Below are positions 29,679 to 38,480 of a stretch of DNA of 40,804 nt, piece by piece (position 1 is the first letter of the stretch; each line of letters starts with the position of its first letter). The position numbers and the translations under genes were made by a program. The notes below the pieces were generated by a model. The model saw only the letters and a list, made by a program, of their open reading frames with translations. It was not told the DNA's origin and searched no databases. The stretch comes from DRKI01 sp011051875 (GTDB lineage Bacteria; Desulfobacterota; Desulfobulbia; Desulfobulbales; Desulfobulbaceae): positions 1-40,804 of the forward strand of contig JALXDL010000103.1 in NCBI GenBank assembly GCA_026990385.1, written 5' to 3'.

Positions 29679-31525
29679 CCTCGCTGCGAAATATTCCCTT
29701 CGGCAGGGAGGTCGCGCCCTGTGAACAATTCTTTGATCAGGTCCCTGTAGCGCTGTTCGATCTGCTGCCGCCTGAGCTTGAGGGTCGGGGTCAGCAGGTT
29801 GTTTTCTATGGTCCATGGATCAAGGAGCAGGGCCACCTCTCGGATCCGGGCATGGCGGGGAAAACGGGTCGTCCGCTGCGCAAGCCGTTTGAGCAGGGCA
29901 TCCCGGGCCGCCCGGCTGGCGAGGGCAGCAGGATCGTCCGCGTTCAGGCCCAGGTCGGTGGCCAGCCGTTGCCATGGTTCCCGCCGCAGGACCAGCAGCG
30001 CCGCGAGATGGGGCATGCCCTCGCCCACCACCATGGCGTGCCTGACCAGGGGGTCGGCTGTAATGGCCATCTCCAGGTCCATGGGCGCCACCTTCTTGCC
30101 GGTGGAGGTGACCAGGATCTCCTTGAGCCGGCCCCGGATATAGAGCATGCCGTCCCTGATTTCCACCACGTCGCCGGTGCGAAGCCAGCCCTGTTTATCA
30201 AAGGCCTCCCCGGTCTGCTGCGGCTGGTTCCAGTAGCCCAGCATGACGCCGGGACTCTTGACCAGCAGTTCGCCGTTTTCACCGATCCGGCAGCGGACGC
30301 CGGACAGGGGCGGGCCCACGGAGGCGGGATCATTTCGTTCCAGGGTATTGGTACTGATCACCGGCGCGGCCTCGGTGAGTCCGTACCCCTGCAGCAGGGG
30401 GATGCCCATGCCGAGTAGGAACCTGGCCACCGGTTCCTGCAGGGGCGCGCCGCCACTGGCGGTGAAACGCAGCCGCCCGCCGAGACGGGCCCGGATTTTT
30501 TTCGCCACCAGCCGCTGCAGCAGGGGATGGAGGATCCGGGCCTTGAGGCCCGGGGTCGGCAGGCGGCCCTGCCGGTGCTCGAACCAGGTCCAGCCCGTCT
30601 CCGCTGCCAGGGTGATCAGCCTGCGGGAGAGGGCGCCCCTGGTCGCCAGGCCAGCCTGCACCCTGGCGTGGAGTTTTTCAAAGATGCGGGGCACGGAGAT
30701 GAGGATTGTCGGCCGCACGGTCAGGAGATCCTCGGCCAGTTGCTTGACCGAGCGGACATAGGCGATGGAGCTGCCGGCCATCATGGGCGCATAGTAGCCC
30801 ACGGTCCGCTCGAAGCTGTGCGAAAGCGGCAGGAACGAGAGCAGGACGTCGGCGGGACGGCTTGGCACCGCCTGTTGCAGGGCCTCGGCATTCCAGAGGA
30901 TATTGTGGTGCGAGAGCATGACCCCCTTGGGCGGTCCGGTGGTGCCGGATGTATAGACGATGGTGGCCAGTCCGTTCGGGTCGGTGGCCCGGGGGGGGCG
31001 GAAATCGGCCCTGTCCGGCAGCCAGGCGGACACGGGAACCACGGGCAGCGGCCCGGTGCTGCCGCCGGAATCCTCGAGGCAGAGAACCCGGGCCAGGTCC
31101 GGGAACCGGTGCACGTGGGGCAGGAGCAGGCACCACTGGTGCCAGGTGCCCACGAGCAGCAGCCTGGCGCCCGAATCGGCGAGCAGCCAGGCCAGGTTCT
31201 CGGGGCTGTCCCAGATATAGAGGGGCACCACCACCAGGCCCAGGGAGAGGGCCGCCTGCTCGCAGCAGACCCACTCTACGGAGTTGGCGAGCAGCAGGGC
31301 CACCCGGTCTCCGGGCTCCAGGGGCTCCCGGGCCAGGCCTTCCTGCCAGCGGGCGACCATCTGCCACATCTCGCCCCATGAATAGGTGACCCACTGTTTG
31401 CCGGCGTGGTGGAACTGGTGAAAGGCGGCCAGGTCGGGGCTCTGCCTTGCGCGGGCGGCAAAGAGGCCGTGCAGGGTCCGGGCCTCGTCGGCCGGGATGA
31501 CGTGGAGGGAGGCGGCGGGCTTCAT
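29675..31525 (-). CDS. Long-chain acyl-CoA synthetase (AMP-binding, FadD15/FACS-like)
   Basis: 616 residues. Activates fatty acids to acyl-AMP and then acyl-CoA. Phosphate loop Y-T-S-G-T-T-G-P-P-K-G (191-201), then S-F-L-P-L-S-H-S-F-E-R, Q-G-Y-G-L-T-E-A-A-P-V and W-L-R-T-G-D-V (hinge region), I-R-G-R-L-K-E-I-L-V-T-S-T-G-K-K-V-A-P. The length and the L-S-H-S-F-E-R motif fit the long-chain eukaryote-like FACS group. Four-base overlaps on both sides tie it to the ACP-FAAL-PlsC gene and to the channel gene. Confidence 0.92.
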   Translation of the reverse strand: MKPAASLHVIPADEARTLHGLFAARARQSPDLAAFHQFHHAGKQWVTYSWGEMWQMVARWQEGLAREPLEPGDRVALLLANSVEWVCCEQAALSLGLVVVPLYIWDSPENLAWLLADSGARLLLVGTWHQWCLLLPHVHRFPDLARVLCLEDSGGSTGPLPVVPVSAWLPDRADFRPPRATDPNGLATIVYTSGTTGPPKGVMLSHHNILWNAEALQQAVPSRPADVLLSFLPLSHSFERTVGYYAPMMAGSSIAYVRSVKQLAEDLLTVRPTILISVPRIFEKLHARVQAGLATRGALSRRLITLAAETGWTWFEHRQGRLPTPGLKARILHPLLQRLVAKKIRARLGGRLRFTASGGAPLQEPVARFLLGMGIPLLQGYGLTEAAPVISTNTLERNDPASVGPPLSGVRCRIGENGELLVKSPGVMLGYWNQPQQTGEAFDKQGWLRTGDVVEIRDGMLYIRGRLKEILVTSTGKKVAPMDLEMAITADPLVRHAMVVGEGMPHLAALLVLRREPWQRLATDLGLNADDPAALASRAARDALLKRLAQRTTRFPRHARIREVALLLDPWTIENNLLTPTLKLRRQQIEQRYRDLIKELFTGRDLPAEGNISQRG

Positions 31526-34401
31526 TCTTCCTGCTCCTGTTCCGGTCGTTCGATATCCATCTGGGCCAGCGAGGTGTAGACCGTGGCCAGGTCTGGCTCG
31601 CCCACGCGGCGCAGGATCTCCTTCCGTACCCGGTCGCGGAGCCTGATCGCGGCGGCCCAGTCGTCGCCGTCCGGCAAGATGGGGCTGAGGATGCTGACAT
31701 GCACCGCGCCCGGGCGCGGGAACCAGGAGTCGGCGCGCAGCTTGTTGCGGGTGCCGCGGATGATGATCGGCGTGACCTTTGCTCCTTCACGGGCCGCGGC
31801 CACGAAGGCGCCCATCTGGAAGGGGAGCAGGCCCGGCATCCGCTGCAGGGTGCCCTCGGCAAAGAAGAGCACCCGTTCGCCGGCCCGGACCAGTTCACCG
31901 ATCCGGCGGGCATCTTCCACACTTTTTTCAAAGTCGAACCGCTCCACGAAGATCACCCCCAGCCGGGAGAGAAAGAGCCGCGACACCGGGTTGGCCGCAA
32001 GCTCCGCCTTGGCCACAAATGCCGGGTGCACGGGCAGGGCCGCGGCCAGGACCAGCCCGTCCAGGTAGCTGGCGTGGTTGGCCACCAGGATCGAGGGATC
32101 CGCCAGGTTGTTCCGGCCGCGGACCGTGATCCCGGTGCCGGTGAGCAGGGCGAGCAATCGCAGGATACCACGGAGCAGGCGCCAGCGCCAACGGCGCACC
32201 GGCAGGAGCACCACCGCCGGCCAGGTCACCAGGGCCAGTACCGCCAGGAGCAGCCAGCACCAAGCCGCGTACAGGTATTCGCCGCTGCGGCGCAGGAACC
32301 GGCGGGCCCGGGGTGCCAGTCCTGCCAGGAAGAGGCGGACGAGCTGGAGCCAGACCGCGCGCTGCGGCCCGGTGAGGCGGCCCTGTTCGTACAGAGCGCG
32401 GCAGGCGGTCCGGCGGATCTTACCGCTGGAGGTCTTGAGCACGGTGCCCGGCGGCGCGATGACCACGTCATCGGGCGGTGAGCCCAGCAGGTCCACCGTG
32501 ACCTCGTTGATCTGCTGACGCATGGTCTCCAGGGCCCGGCTCTCCTGTTTTCTCGATTCGGCCAGCACCACCAGCCGTTCGGTGCCGGTCTCCGGGTCGG
32601 TGGCGCCGAAGACCGCGGTGCAGCCACGTCGGATTCCCTCGATGTCGTTGACGGCTCCTTCTAGCTCGTGCGGGTAGATGTTGCGGCCGCCGCGGATGAT
32701 GATCTCCTTGACCCGGCCGGTGAGAAAGATCTCCCCGCCGGCGATATAGGCCAGGTCGCCGGTGTCGAGCCACGGGCCGTGGAACAGGGACCGGGTCTGT
32801 TCCGGATTGCGGAAGTAGCCCGAGGTGGCCGAGGGACCCTTGAACTGGAGCCGGCCCTGGGTACGTTCCGGCAGTTCCCGGTCGCTCTCGTCCACCACCC
32901 GCACCTGGTGACCGGGCAGGGGAAAACCGCAGCCGGCAAACTGCAGGGCCGTGTCATCCTCGGCTGCGGCCGGCAGGGCGCGGCCGTCCCGGACGAGCGG
33001 GCCCCGCCGGACACGGTCGATGAGCGGGCCGCGGCCGGGTGGTGGAAAGGCCAGGCCCACCGAGGATTCCGCCAGGCCGTAGACCGGGGTCATGGCTTCC
33101 CTGCGGAAACCACAACCGGCAAAGCGCTGGCAGAAGGTTCCGATGGTGACCGGGCTCACCGGCTCTGCGCCGTTGAAGGCCAGGCGCCAGGAGCCGAGAT
33201 CCAGGTCTGCAAGCGCGGCGTCGCCGATCCTCCGGCAGCAGAATTCGTAGCCGAAATTTGGCGAGGCGGAGAGGGTGCCCCGGTGGCGGGTGATGGCGGC
33301 AAGCCACCGCTCGGGTCGGGCAAGGAAGGAGAGAGGCGGCATGATCACCAGGCGGCAGCCGTGGTAGAGGCTGCCCAGCCAGGCGCCGATCAGGCCCATG
33401 TCGTGGTAGAGGGGCAGCCAGCTGACGAAGATATCCCCGGAGTTCACCGCGCAGGCCTGACCCATGGCCCGGATGTTGGCCAGCAGGTTGGCGTGGGTCA
33501 GGATAACCCCCTTGGGATCGCCGGTGGAACCCGAGGTGTACTGGAGAAAGGCGATGTCGTCGGCATGGATCGGAACCGCGGTGAATTCCGTTGCCCGGCC
33601 GCGGAACTCGGCAACGGTGGCGACCCGTTCCAGGGAGGCCACGGCGCCCTTGAGCAGGCCGGCCACACCCTTGACCCCGGGATCGGCGACCAGGAAGCGG
33701 GCGCCGCAGTTGGCCAGGATGGCCTGGTGCCGGCGCAGGTGTTCCTCGATCTGGGAGGGCCGGGCCGGTGGATAGAGGGGCACCGGAACGCCGCCGGCCA
33801 GGAGGATGCCGAAGAAGGTGAAAAAATAGTCCAGGCCCGTGGGCAGCATGATGGCCACGGTCTCCCCGGCCTGCAGGCCGTGGCGCTGCAGGCCGGCGGC
33901 CATGGAGCGGGCGGCGTGATCGAGGTCACGGTAGGTGAGCGGTTCGTCGCCGTCCCGTGTCTCGAGAAGCAGGTGCAGCCGGTCCGGTCGGGCGGCCGCG
34001 TGGGCGGCCAGGACCTCGGGAAGGGTGGTGGCGGCATGGGGGGCGAGATCACCCTGTTCCGTCTCCATGCCCACAGGGGCCGGCCCCGGTCCTGGACGAA
34101 CAACCGGCTCGGGACGCCGGTCGCCCCGGTCCAGGTGGCGAAGCAGGTCGCGGGGGGTCTCGGCGCCGGCCAGGACCTGTTCCGGGAGCCGCAGCCGGAA
34201 GGTGTCTTCGATCCGGTTGAGCAGCTCGACCCGGGCCAGGCTGTCAAGTCCCAGGTCCCGGTCGAGCAGGCTGTCCAAGGTGATCTCCGGCAGGGTCACC
34301 GCCTGCGGGTGCAGTTCCCTGGTCAGGCGGCGGACCAGGTCCAGGAGAAGGTCTGCCCTGTCCGCGGGCTGCTGCCGTCCGTTGCCGGTCGCATGGGCCA
34401 T
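31522..34401 (-). CDS. Trifunctional lipid enzyme: acyl carrier domain + fatty acyl-AMP ligase + PlsC-type acyltransferase
   Basis: 959 residues. Residues ~18-92 are an acyl carrier domain with D-L-G-L-D-S-L (phosphopantetheine Ser54). Residues ~125-670 are a fatty acyl-AMP ligase-like adenylation domain (Y-T-S-G-S-T-G-D-P-K-G 288-298, Y-G-L-A-E, D-T-G-D-L, catalytic Lys in K-T-S-S-G-K-I-R-R 656-664). Two membrane-associated stretches follow (~713-755). Residues ~757-930 are a 1-acyl-glycerophosphate acyltransferase-like domain with N-H-A-S-Y-L-D (HX4D, His776/Asp781) and F-A-E-G-T (847-851). One chain could activate a fatty acid, hold it on its own carrier and pass it to a lysolipid without CoA. 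Fused proteins of this general kind exist; product unknown. Own promoter upstream. Confidence 0.88.
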   Translation of the reverse strand: MAHATGNGRQQPADRADLLLDLVRRLTRELHPQAVTLPEITLDSLLDRDLGLDSLARVELLNRIEDTFRLRLPEQVLAGAETPRDLLRHLDRGDRRPEPVVRPGPGPAPVGMETEQGDLAPHAATTLPEVLAAHAAARPDRLHLLLETRDGDEPLTYRDLDHAARSMAAGLQRHGLQAGETVAIMLPTGLDYFFTFFGILLAGGVPVPLYPPARPSQIEEHLRRHQAILANCGARFLVADPGVKGVAGLLKGAVASLERVATVAEFRGRATEFTAVPIHADDIAFLQYTSGSTGDPKGVILTHANLLANIRAMGQACAVNSGDIFVSWLPLYHDMGLIGAWLGSLYHGCRLVIMPPLSFLARPERWLAAITRHRGTLSASPNFGYEFCCRRIGDAALADLDLGSWRLAFNGAEPVSPVTIGTFCQRFAGCGFRREAMTPVYGLAESSVGLAFPPPGRGPLIDRVRRGPLVRDGRALPAAAEDDTALQFAGCGFPLPGHQVRVVDESDRELPERTQGRLQFKGPSATSGYFRNPEQTRSLFHGPWLDTGDLAYIAGGEIFLTGRVKEIIIRGGRNIYPHELEGAVNDIEGIRRGCTAVFGATDPETGTERLVVLAESRKQESRALETMRQQINEVTVDLLGSPPDDVVIAPPGTVLKTSSGKIRRTACRALYEQGRLTGPQRAVWLQLVRLFLAGLAPRARRFLRRSGEYLYAAWCWLLLAVLALVTWPAVVLLPVRRWRWRLLRGILRLLALLTGTGITVRGRNNLADPSILVANHASYLDGLVLAAALPVHPAFVAKAELAANPVSRLFLSRLGVIFVERFDFEKSVEDARRIGELVRAGERVLFFAEGTLQRMPGLLPFQMGAFVAAAREGAKVTPIIIRGTRNKLRADSWFPRPGAVHVSILSPILPDGDDWAAAIRLRDRVRKEILRRVGEPDLATVYTSLAQMDIERPEQEQEE

Positions 34402-34477
34402 GCTCGTCCTCCGGCACGGGCCTGGTATTCCTTGCCCGCGCCTGCGGGAGTCGTGTTTCAGTGATGGATCACCGATG

Positions 34478-34506
34478 AGAATACCATGGACGCTGCCGGT
34501 TGTTAA
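34478..34506 (-). promoter_or_regulatory. Promoter of the ACP-FAAL-PlsC / acyl-CoA synthetase / channel operon
   Basis: Minus strand TTAACA (34501-34506), 17 bases, TATTCT (34478-34483), about 70 bases before the ATG at 34401. The preceding region (34507-34558) includes the palindrome GTGGCCGGCCAC and a short T-run, possibly a weak terminator for the ccm operon. Confidence 0.55.
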
Positions 34507-34558
34507 CCTTTATTGAGTATGAGCGGACCGGATGAAAAGGTGGCCGGCCACGGCGCCC

Positions 34559-35143
34559 TCACTGCCCGGCCCCCTTCATGGCGCGGCGGATTGCCTCCAT
34601 CTCCCGGTTCACCTGGCGGGCCAGGTCCGGGCCGGGACCGGCCGCCAACACCTTGCCGAGGACTTCCAGGCCCTGCTCCGGTTCGCCCCTGGAGACATGG
34701 ATCATGCCGATATAATAAAGGCTTTCCAGGTGGGCCGGGTCGATCTCCAGGGCCCTGTTGAACTGGGCCATGGCCTTGTCCGGCTCACCGGTGTTGAGGT
34801 AGAGCAGGCCAAGGTCGTTGGCCACGTGCACATTCCGCGGTGCAATGGCCCGGGCCTTGAGAAAGGTCTCGATGGCCTGTTCGAACCTGTGGTCGTCGAA
34901 GTAGAGATCGCCCAGCCCGATCAGGGCCTTGAGGCTGTCGGGCTTTTCCTGGAGGATGCTTTTGTAGATGGCGATCTTTTCCTCGATTTCCTTCTTTTTG
35001 TCTGCTGTGGCAGTGGGCACTGCGCCCCGTTCGGCGGCCGGACCGCGCAGGGTGGTGAGGATGCCGAAGGTGACCATCAGCGCCAGGATGGTCCAGAAGA
35101 AGGAGATGACCACGAATTCCCTGGTCGTCCGTGTGTTGGTCAC
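34559..35143 (-). CDS. TPR protein of the cytochrome c maturation operon (CcmI C-terminal/NrfG-like)
   Basis: 194 residues. One N-terminal membrane anchor (F-V-V-I-S-F-F-W-T-I-L-A-L-M-V-T-F-G-I-L) and three to four TPR units (L-I-G-L-G-D-L-Y-F-D-D-H-R-F-E-Q-A-I-E-T-F-L-K-A; L-G-L-L-Y-L-N-T-G-E-P-D-K-A; I-G-M-I-H-V-S-R-G-E-P-E-Q-G). It probably holds apocytochrome at the heme lyase, the role of the TPR part of CcmI. Four-base overlap with ccmD; last gene of the operon. Confidence 0.8.
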   Translation of the reverse strand: MTNTRTTREFVVISFFWTILALMVTFGILTTLRGPAAERGAVPTATADKKKEIEEKIAIYKSILQEKPDSLKALIGLGDLYFDDHRFEQAIETFLKARAIAPRNVHVANDLGLLYLNTGEPDKAMAQFNRALEIDPAHLESLYYIGMIHVSRGEPEQGLEVLGKVLAAGPGPDLARQVNREMEAIRRAMKGAGQ

Positions 35144-35292
35144 TGTCCCGCCTCCGTCCGGCTGATACGTTCCTCCAGCATTTCCAGCCGCCGGGCCAGC
35201 CGTTGCTGGTGACGGCCGGTGACAAGGAGGTAGCCGAAGATTCCGGACCAGATGGCCAGGTAGGCCGCGATCAGAAAAAATGTGCTGTTCAT
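35140..35292 (-). CDS. ccmD: CcmD-like small membrane protein
   Basis: 50 residues: one membrane helix (F-F-L-I-A-A-Y-L-A-I-W-S-G-I-F-G-Y-L-L) followed by a charged cytoplasmic tail (R-L-A-R-R-L-E-M-L-E-E-R). CcmD stabilises the CcmABC complex and helps release heme-loaded CcmE. The start at 35292 is fixed by GGGAGG six bases upstream. It lies between ccmC and the TPR gene, overlapping the latter by four bases. Confidence 0.8.
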   Translation of the reverse strand: MNSTFFLIAAYLAIWSGIFGYLLVTGRHQQRLARRLEMLEERISRTEAGQ

Positions 35293-35323
35293 GGGGGTCC
35301 TCCCAGGTTTGTGTTGCGTGTTG

Positions 35324-36037
35324 TCAGTACCGTGCCCGCCGGGCCTGGGCGGGTTCGCGGTCCAGTCGATGCTCCAGGATGCGGATCTGTTCCGCCATGG
35401 CCAGGATCCGGACGCGGCGGCGGAGCAGAACACCCCACAGGGCTGCAAAGGCCGCCAGGGAGACGAGCAGCGCGGTCAGCATGGGGGGTGCCATGTTGAC
35501 ACCGTCCGCCCGGATCACCACCGGGTGGATGGATCGCCACAGGCGGGCCGAGAGAAAGACGATGGGGACATCGACAAAGCCGGCAATGGCCATCACCGCG
35601 CAGTAGGCGGCCCTCTGCTGCCGCTTTTCCACAGCCGCGCGGAGGATGAAGTAGGCGGCGAAGATGAACCAGAGGATCAGCGACGTGGTCAACCGCGGGT
35701 CCCAGGTCCACCAGGCATTCCATACCGGCCGGCCCCAGAGCATGCCGGTGGCGAGGACCAGGGTGGTGAAGACCAGGCCGATCTCCACCGCTGCCGCGCC
35801 CAGGACATCCCATTTTAGGTCACGGCTGACCAGGTAGGCCACACCACTGATGCAGGCAGTGGTGAAGGAGAGAAAGGCCACCAGGGCACAGGAGAGGTGG
35901 AAATAGAATATCTTCTGGACCAGGCCCATGACCCGTTCCGCAGGGGCATGGAAAAAAACCGCGTACACGGCTGCCGCAAAGAGCAGGGCCGTGCAGGTGA
36001 TCAGGACAGGTTCCGGGTTCCGGGTTCGGGGGATCAT
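35324..36037 (-). CDS. ccmC: Heme-handling protein CcmC
   Basis: 237 residues, six membrane segments. The tryptophan-rich W-G-R-P-V-W-N-A-W-W-T-W-D-P-R-L-T motif binds heme for transfer to CcmE. Conserved periplasmic His are seen in F-H-L-S (near 47) and S-I-H-P-V (near 171). Works with the CcmAB ATPase and CcmD in the inner membrane. Confidence 0.95.
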   Translation of the reverse strand: MIPRTRNPEPVLITCTALLFAAAVYAVFFHAPAERVMGLVQKIFYFHLSCALVAFLSFTTACISGVAYLVSRDLKWDVLGAAAVEIGLVFTTLVLATGMLWGRPVWNAWWTWDPRLTTSLILWFIFAAYFILRAAVEKRQQRAAYCAVMAIAGFVDVPIVFLSARLWRSIHPVVIRADGVNMAPPMLTALLVSLAAFAALWGVLLRRRVRILAMAEQIRILEHRLDREPAQARRARY

Positions 36038-36081
36038 GCTTTCGGTTGTTGTTTCTGGTTCGTGTTGTCTGCCCCGGTCTT

Positions 36082-36750
36082 TCAGTCGCGGAATATGTGG
36101 CGGCTGACCAGGAAGCCGAGGCCGGTGAAGATGAGGGTAAAGGCCGCCATCACCTGCAGCCAGGAACTGTACTCCGGCAGGGGTGCGCCGGCGAAGATCA
36201 TGCCGGTCGCCCGGACCGCCATGGCGATGAGCGGCATGACCAGGGGAAAGAAGAGCATGGGCAGCAGGGCCTCGTTGCGGTCTGCACCGGCGGTGATGGC
36301 CGCAAACAGGGTGCCGGTGGCCGCAAAGCCGCTGTTGGCGAGCAGCAGGACCAGGGCCAGCGCGGGCAGGGAGCGGAGAAAGGCATCGCCGTAGAGGATG
36401 AAAAAGAGCGGCAGGATGGCCAGCTCTGCCAGTCCCATGAAGATGCAGTTGACCGCCATCTTGGCCCCGAACAGTCCCTCCGGGCTGAGCGGACTGAGCA
36501 GCAGTCCCTCCAGGCAGTGGTTCTCCTTTTCCCGGTCAAAGCTCCTGCCCAGGCCGAGCACCGAGGAAAAGGTAATGGCCACCCAGAGGATACCGGCCCC
36601 GGTCTCCGGCGCGATCTCCGTGCCGGCCGGGACTGCCACGTCGAGGATCACCAGCAGCAGGAAGCCGAAAAAGAGCATGGCGATCATGGCCTGGGGCCGG
36701 CGCAGTTCGGCGCGCAGGTCCTTGCGGATGACGAGCCAGGCGGATCTCAC
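36082..36750 (-). CDS. ccmB: CcmB, membrane subunit of the CcmAB transporter
   Basis: 222 residues, six hydrophobic segments. F-D-R-E-K-E-N-H-C-L-E-G-L-L-L-S-P and L-F-G-A-K are typical of CcmB. Pairs with CcmA to release holo-CcmE from CcmC using ATP. The ATG overlaps the ccmA stop by four bases. Confidence 0.95.
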   Translation of the reverse strand: MRSAWLVIRKDLRAELRRPQAMIAMLFFGFLLLVILDVAVPAGTEIAPETGAGILWVAITFSSVLGLGRSFDREKENHCLEGLLLSPLSPEGLFGAKMAVNCIFMGLAELAILPLFFILYGDAFLRSLPALALVLLLANSGFAATGTLFAAITAGADRNEALLPMLFFPLVMPLIAMAVRATGMIFAGAPLPEYSSWLQVMAAFTLIFTGLGFLVSRHIFRD

Positions 36751-37469
36751 GATGTCTCACCGTTGATGGTCGCCAGGTAGAGCCCGGCAAAGGCGGCGGC
36801 ATCGATCCTGTGCCGTGGTTCCAGGAAGGCCAGGCGGCCGCCGGCCAGGATCCCGACCCGGGAGGCCATGGCCAGGCCGCGGTCCAGGTCATGGGTGACC
36901 ATGATAATGGTGCGGCGCCGTTCTTTCAGGACCAGGAGCAGTTCACCGAGCAGGAGCGCCGCCTGCCGGTCAAGGCCGGTGAAGGGTTCGTCCAGCAGCA
37001 GCAGGTCCGGGTCGTTGACCAGGGCCCTGGCGATGCTCAGCCGCTGGCGCATACCCCTGGAGAAAGTGCCGGCCAGCCGGTGCCGGTGGAGTTGGAGGTC
37101 CACCTGCGCCAGGAGTTCCTCCGCCCTGGCCCCGGGATCGGCCACCCCGTACAGGGATGCGGAGAAGACCAGGTTCTCCAGGGCGCTCATCTGGTCATAG
37201 AGCAGGGCGTGGTGGGAGATGAAGCCCAGGCGTTTCCTGAACTCTTCCGATCCATCCTCCAGGTCTGCCCCGTCCACTCTCACCCGGCCGGAATCAGGCG
37301 CGGTCAGCGTGGCGATGATCCGGAGCAGGGTGGACTTTCCAGCGCCATTCGGGCCGAAAAGGGTCAGGAAATCGCCCCTGCCCAGGCGAAAGGAGAGGTC
37401 GCGCAGGGCCCGGCATCCCTCGTACTCCTTGCACAGACCGCTGACTTCGAGGTAGTCATCCGCGGCCAT
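36747..37469 (-). CDS. ccmA: CcmA, ATPase of the cytochrome c maturation transporter
   Basis: 240 residues. ABC ATPase with Walker A G-P-N-G-A-G-K-S-T, signature F-S-R-G-M-R-Q-R, Walker B L-L-L-L-D-E-P-F-T-G-L-D and H-loop V-T-H-D. The signature starts F-S-R-G-M rather than L-S-G-G, as in other CcmA proteins. Start at 37469 behind AGGAGAAGG; overlaps the CcmI-like gene by 13-14 bases. Confidence 0.95.
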   Translation of the reverse strand: MAADDYLEVSGLCKEYEGCRALRDLSFRLGRGDFLTLFGPNGAGKSTLLRIIATLTAPDSGRVRVDGADLEDGSEEFRKRLGFISHHALLYDQMSALENLVFSASLYGVADPGARAEELLAQVDLQLHRHRLAGTFSRGMRQRLSIARALVNDPDLLLLDEPFTGLDRQAALLLGELLLVLKERRRTIIMVTHDLDRGLAMASRVGILAGGRLAFLEPRHRIDAAAFAGLYLATINGETS

Positions 37470-38001
37470 GGTCCTTCTCCTGCTCCCGAAGGCGGCCGGC
37501 CAGCGAGTCCAGTTCCTGCCGGTAGGTGTCGCGCAGGGCGAAATAGGCATCGTTTCGGATCTCGCCCATCTCCCAGCCGATCTCGAGCTGGTCCAGTTTT
37601 TCCCGCAGCGCCGCGATGCGGGCCGCTGCCGGAGCGCTGCCGCCCCTGGCCGGTTCCTGCGCTGTCTTCCGGCCTGAACCGTTGCCGACGACAGCCGGGG
37701 AGGATTCCATGTCCCGGCCACGGTGGTCGAGCAGTTCGATCTCGCCGATGATCCTGGCTGCTTCTGCCGCATAGTGGTCGCGCAGTTCGGCGTGATCCCG
37801 GTCATTGATCTTGCCCGAGGCGTGCTCGAAGTCGATGTCCTGCATGGCCCGCAGATAGGCGCGTTTTTCGGCCAGCAGGGCCTGCCGCCGCACCCCCTCC
37901 TCTTCTGCCGGCAGCCAGCCTTGCCTGGGGCGCAGCAGGGGCAGGATGGTATAGACAAAAGCCGTGCCGGCGACGGCGGAAAAAAAGATGACCATGGTCA
38001 C
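37456..38001 (-). CDS. ccmI: CcmI N-terminal-type protein
   Basis: 181 residues from a GTG (38001) that overlaps the ccmH stop (GTGA) behind GGAGG; an ATG two codons later is the alternative. One N-terminal membrane helix (V-I-F-F-S-A-V-A-G-T-A-F-V-Y-T-I-L), then the CcmI cytoplasmic domain (K-R-A-Y-L-R-A-M-Q-D-I-D-F-E-H-A-S-G-K-I, coiled-coil). The usual periplasmic TPR part is missing; the separate TPR gene at 34559 supplies it. The second half repeats a similar pattern (L-E-I-G-W-E-M-G-E-I-R-N-D). Confidence 0.75.
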   Translation of the reverse strand: MTMVIFFSAVAGTAFVYTILPLLRPRQGWLPAEEEGVRRQALLAEKRAYLRAMQDIDFEHASGKINDRDHAELRDHYAAEAARIIGEIELLDHRGRDMESSPAVVGNGSGRKTAQEPARGGSAPAAARIAALREKLDQLEIGWEMGEIRNDAYFALRDTYRQELDSLAGRLREQEKDHGRG

Positions 38002-38480
38002 TGTTCGTCCTCCAGCTGCTGCAGTTCTTCTTCCACCCGTCTGCGCAGGGCAGGGTCGGGTATCGTTTTTCCGTGTCCCTGTGCCGCTTTCCCACTGCGG
38101 CCGGCTCCCTTCCACCTGCGGACCAGGATGGTGGCCGTCACCAGGCCGATGAGGAGCATGACAAAGGGAGCGGCCCAGGCAACCAGGTTGAACCCCCTTC
38201 TTGGCGGCACGGTCAGGATCTCCTCGCCGAACCGGCTGACAAAGAAGGCCAGGATCGTCTCCAGGTCCTGCCCCCGGGCCAGGCGGCGGTCGATCTCGGC
38301 CCGCATCTGATCGCCGCGGCTGCAGCGGTCGATGTTCAGGGGCTCGCCGGGACAGCCGTAGCAGAGCAGGTTCTTTTCCACCTCGGTCCTGGTCAGGGCC
38401 TGGGCCGTTCCGGCCAGGATTGCCAGGAACAGGAGCAGGAGCAGGATCGGCGATTTTTGTGATGACCTGTCCGTTTTCAT
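37998..38480 (-). CDS. ccmH: CcmH, apocytochrome c thiol-handling protein
   Basis: 160 residues. Signal sequence, then L-L-C40-Y-G-C43-P-G-E-P, the L-x-C-x-x-C redox motif that reduces the apocytochrome heme-binding Cys pair, with an extra Cys53. The usual R-x-x-I-x-x-x-L-x-x-G-x-x-x-x-x-I-x-x-x-F-V-x-x-(F/Y)-G-E-x-I pattern follows (E-I-D-R-R-L-A-R-G-Q-D-L-E-T-I-L-A-F-F-V), and one C-terminal membrane helix. Four-base overlaps with ccmF and the CcmI-like gene. Confidence 0.92.
   Translation of the reverse strand: MKTDRSSQKSPILLLLLFLAILAGTAQALTRTEVEKNLLCYGCPGEPLNIDRCSRGDQMRAEIDRRLARGQDLETILAFFVSRFGEEILTVPPRRGFNLVAWAAPFVMLLIGLVTATILVRRWKGAGRSGKAAQGHGKTIPDPALRRRVEEELQQLEDEQ

Noticed and set aside
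32668..34464. 598-codon plus-strand frame opposite the ACP-FAAL-PlsC gene
   Set aside because: Antisense shadow; all catalytic motifs are on the minus strand.
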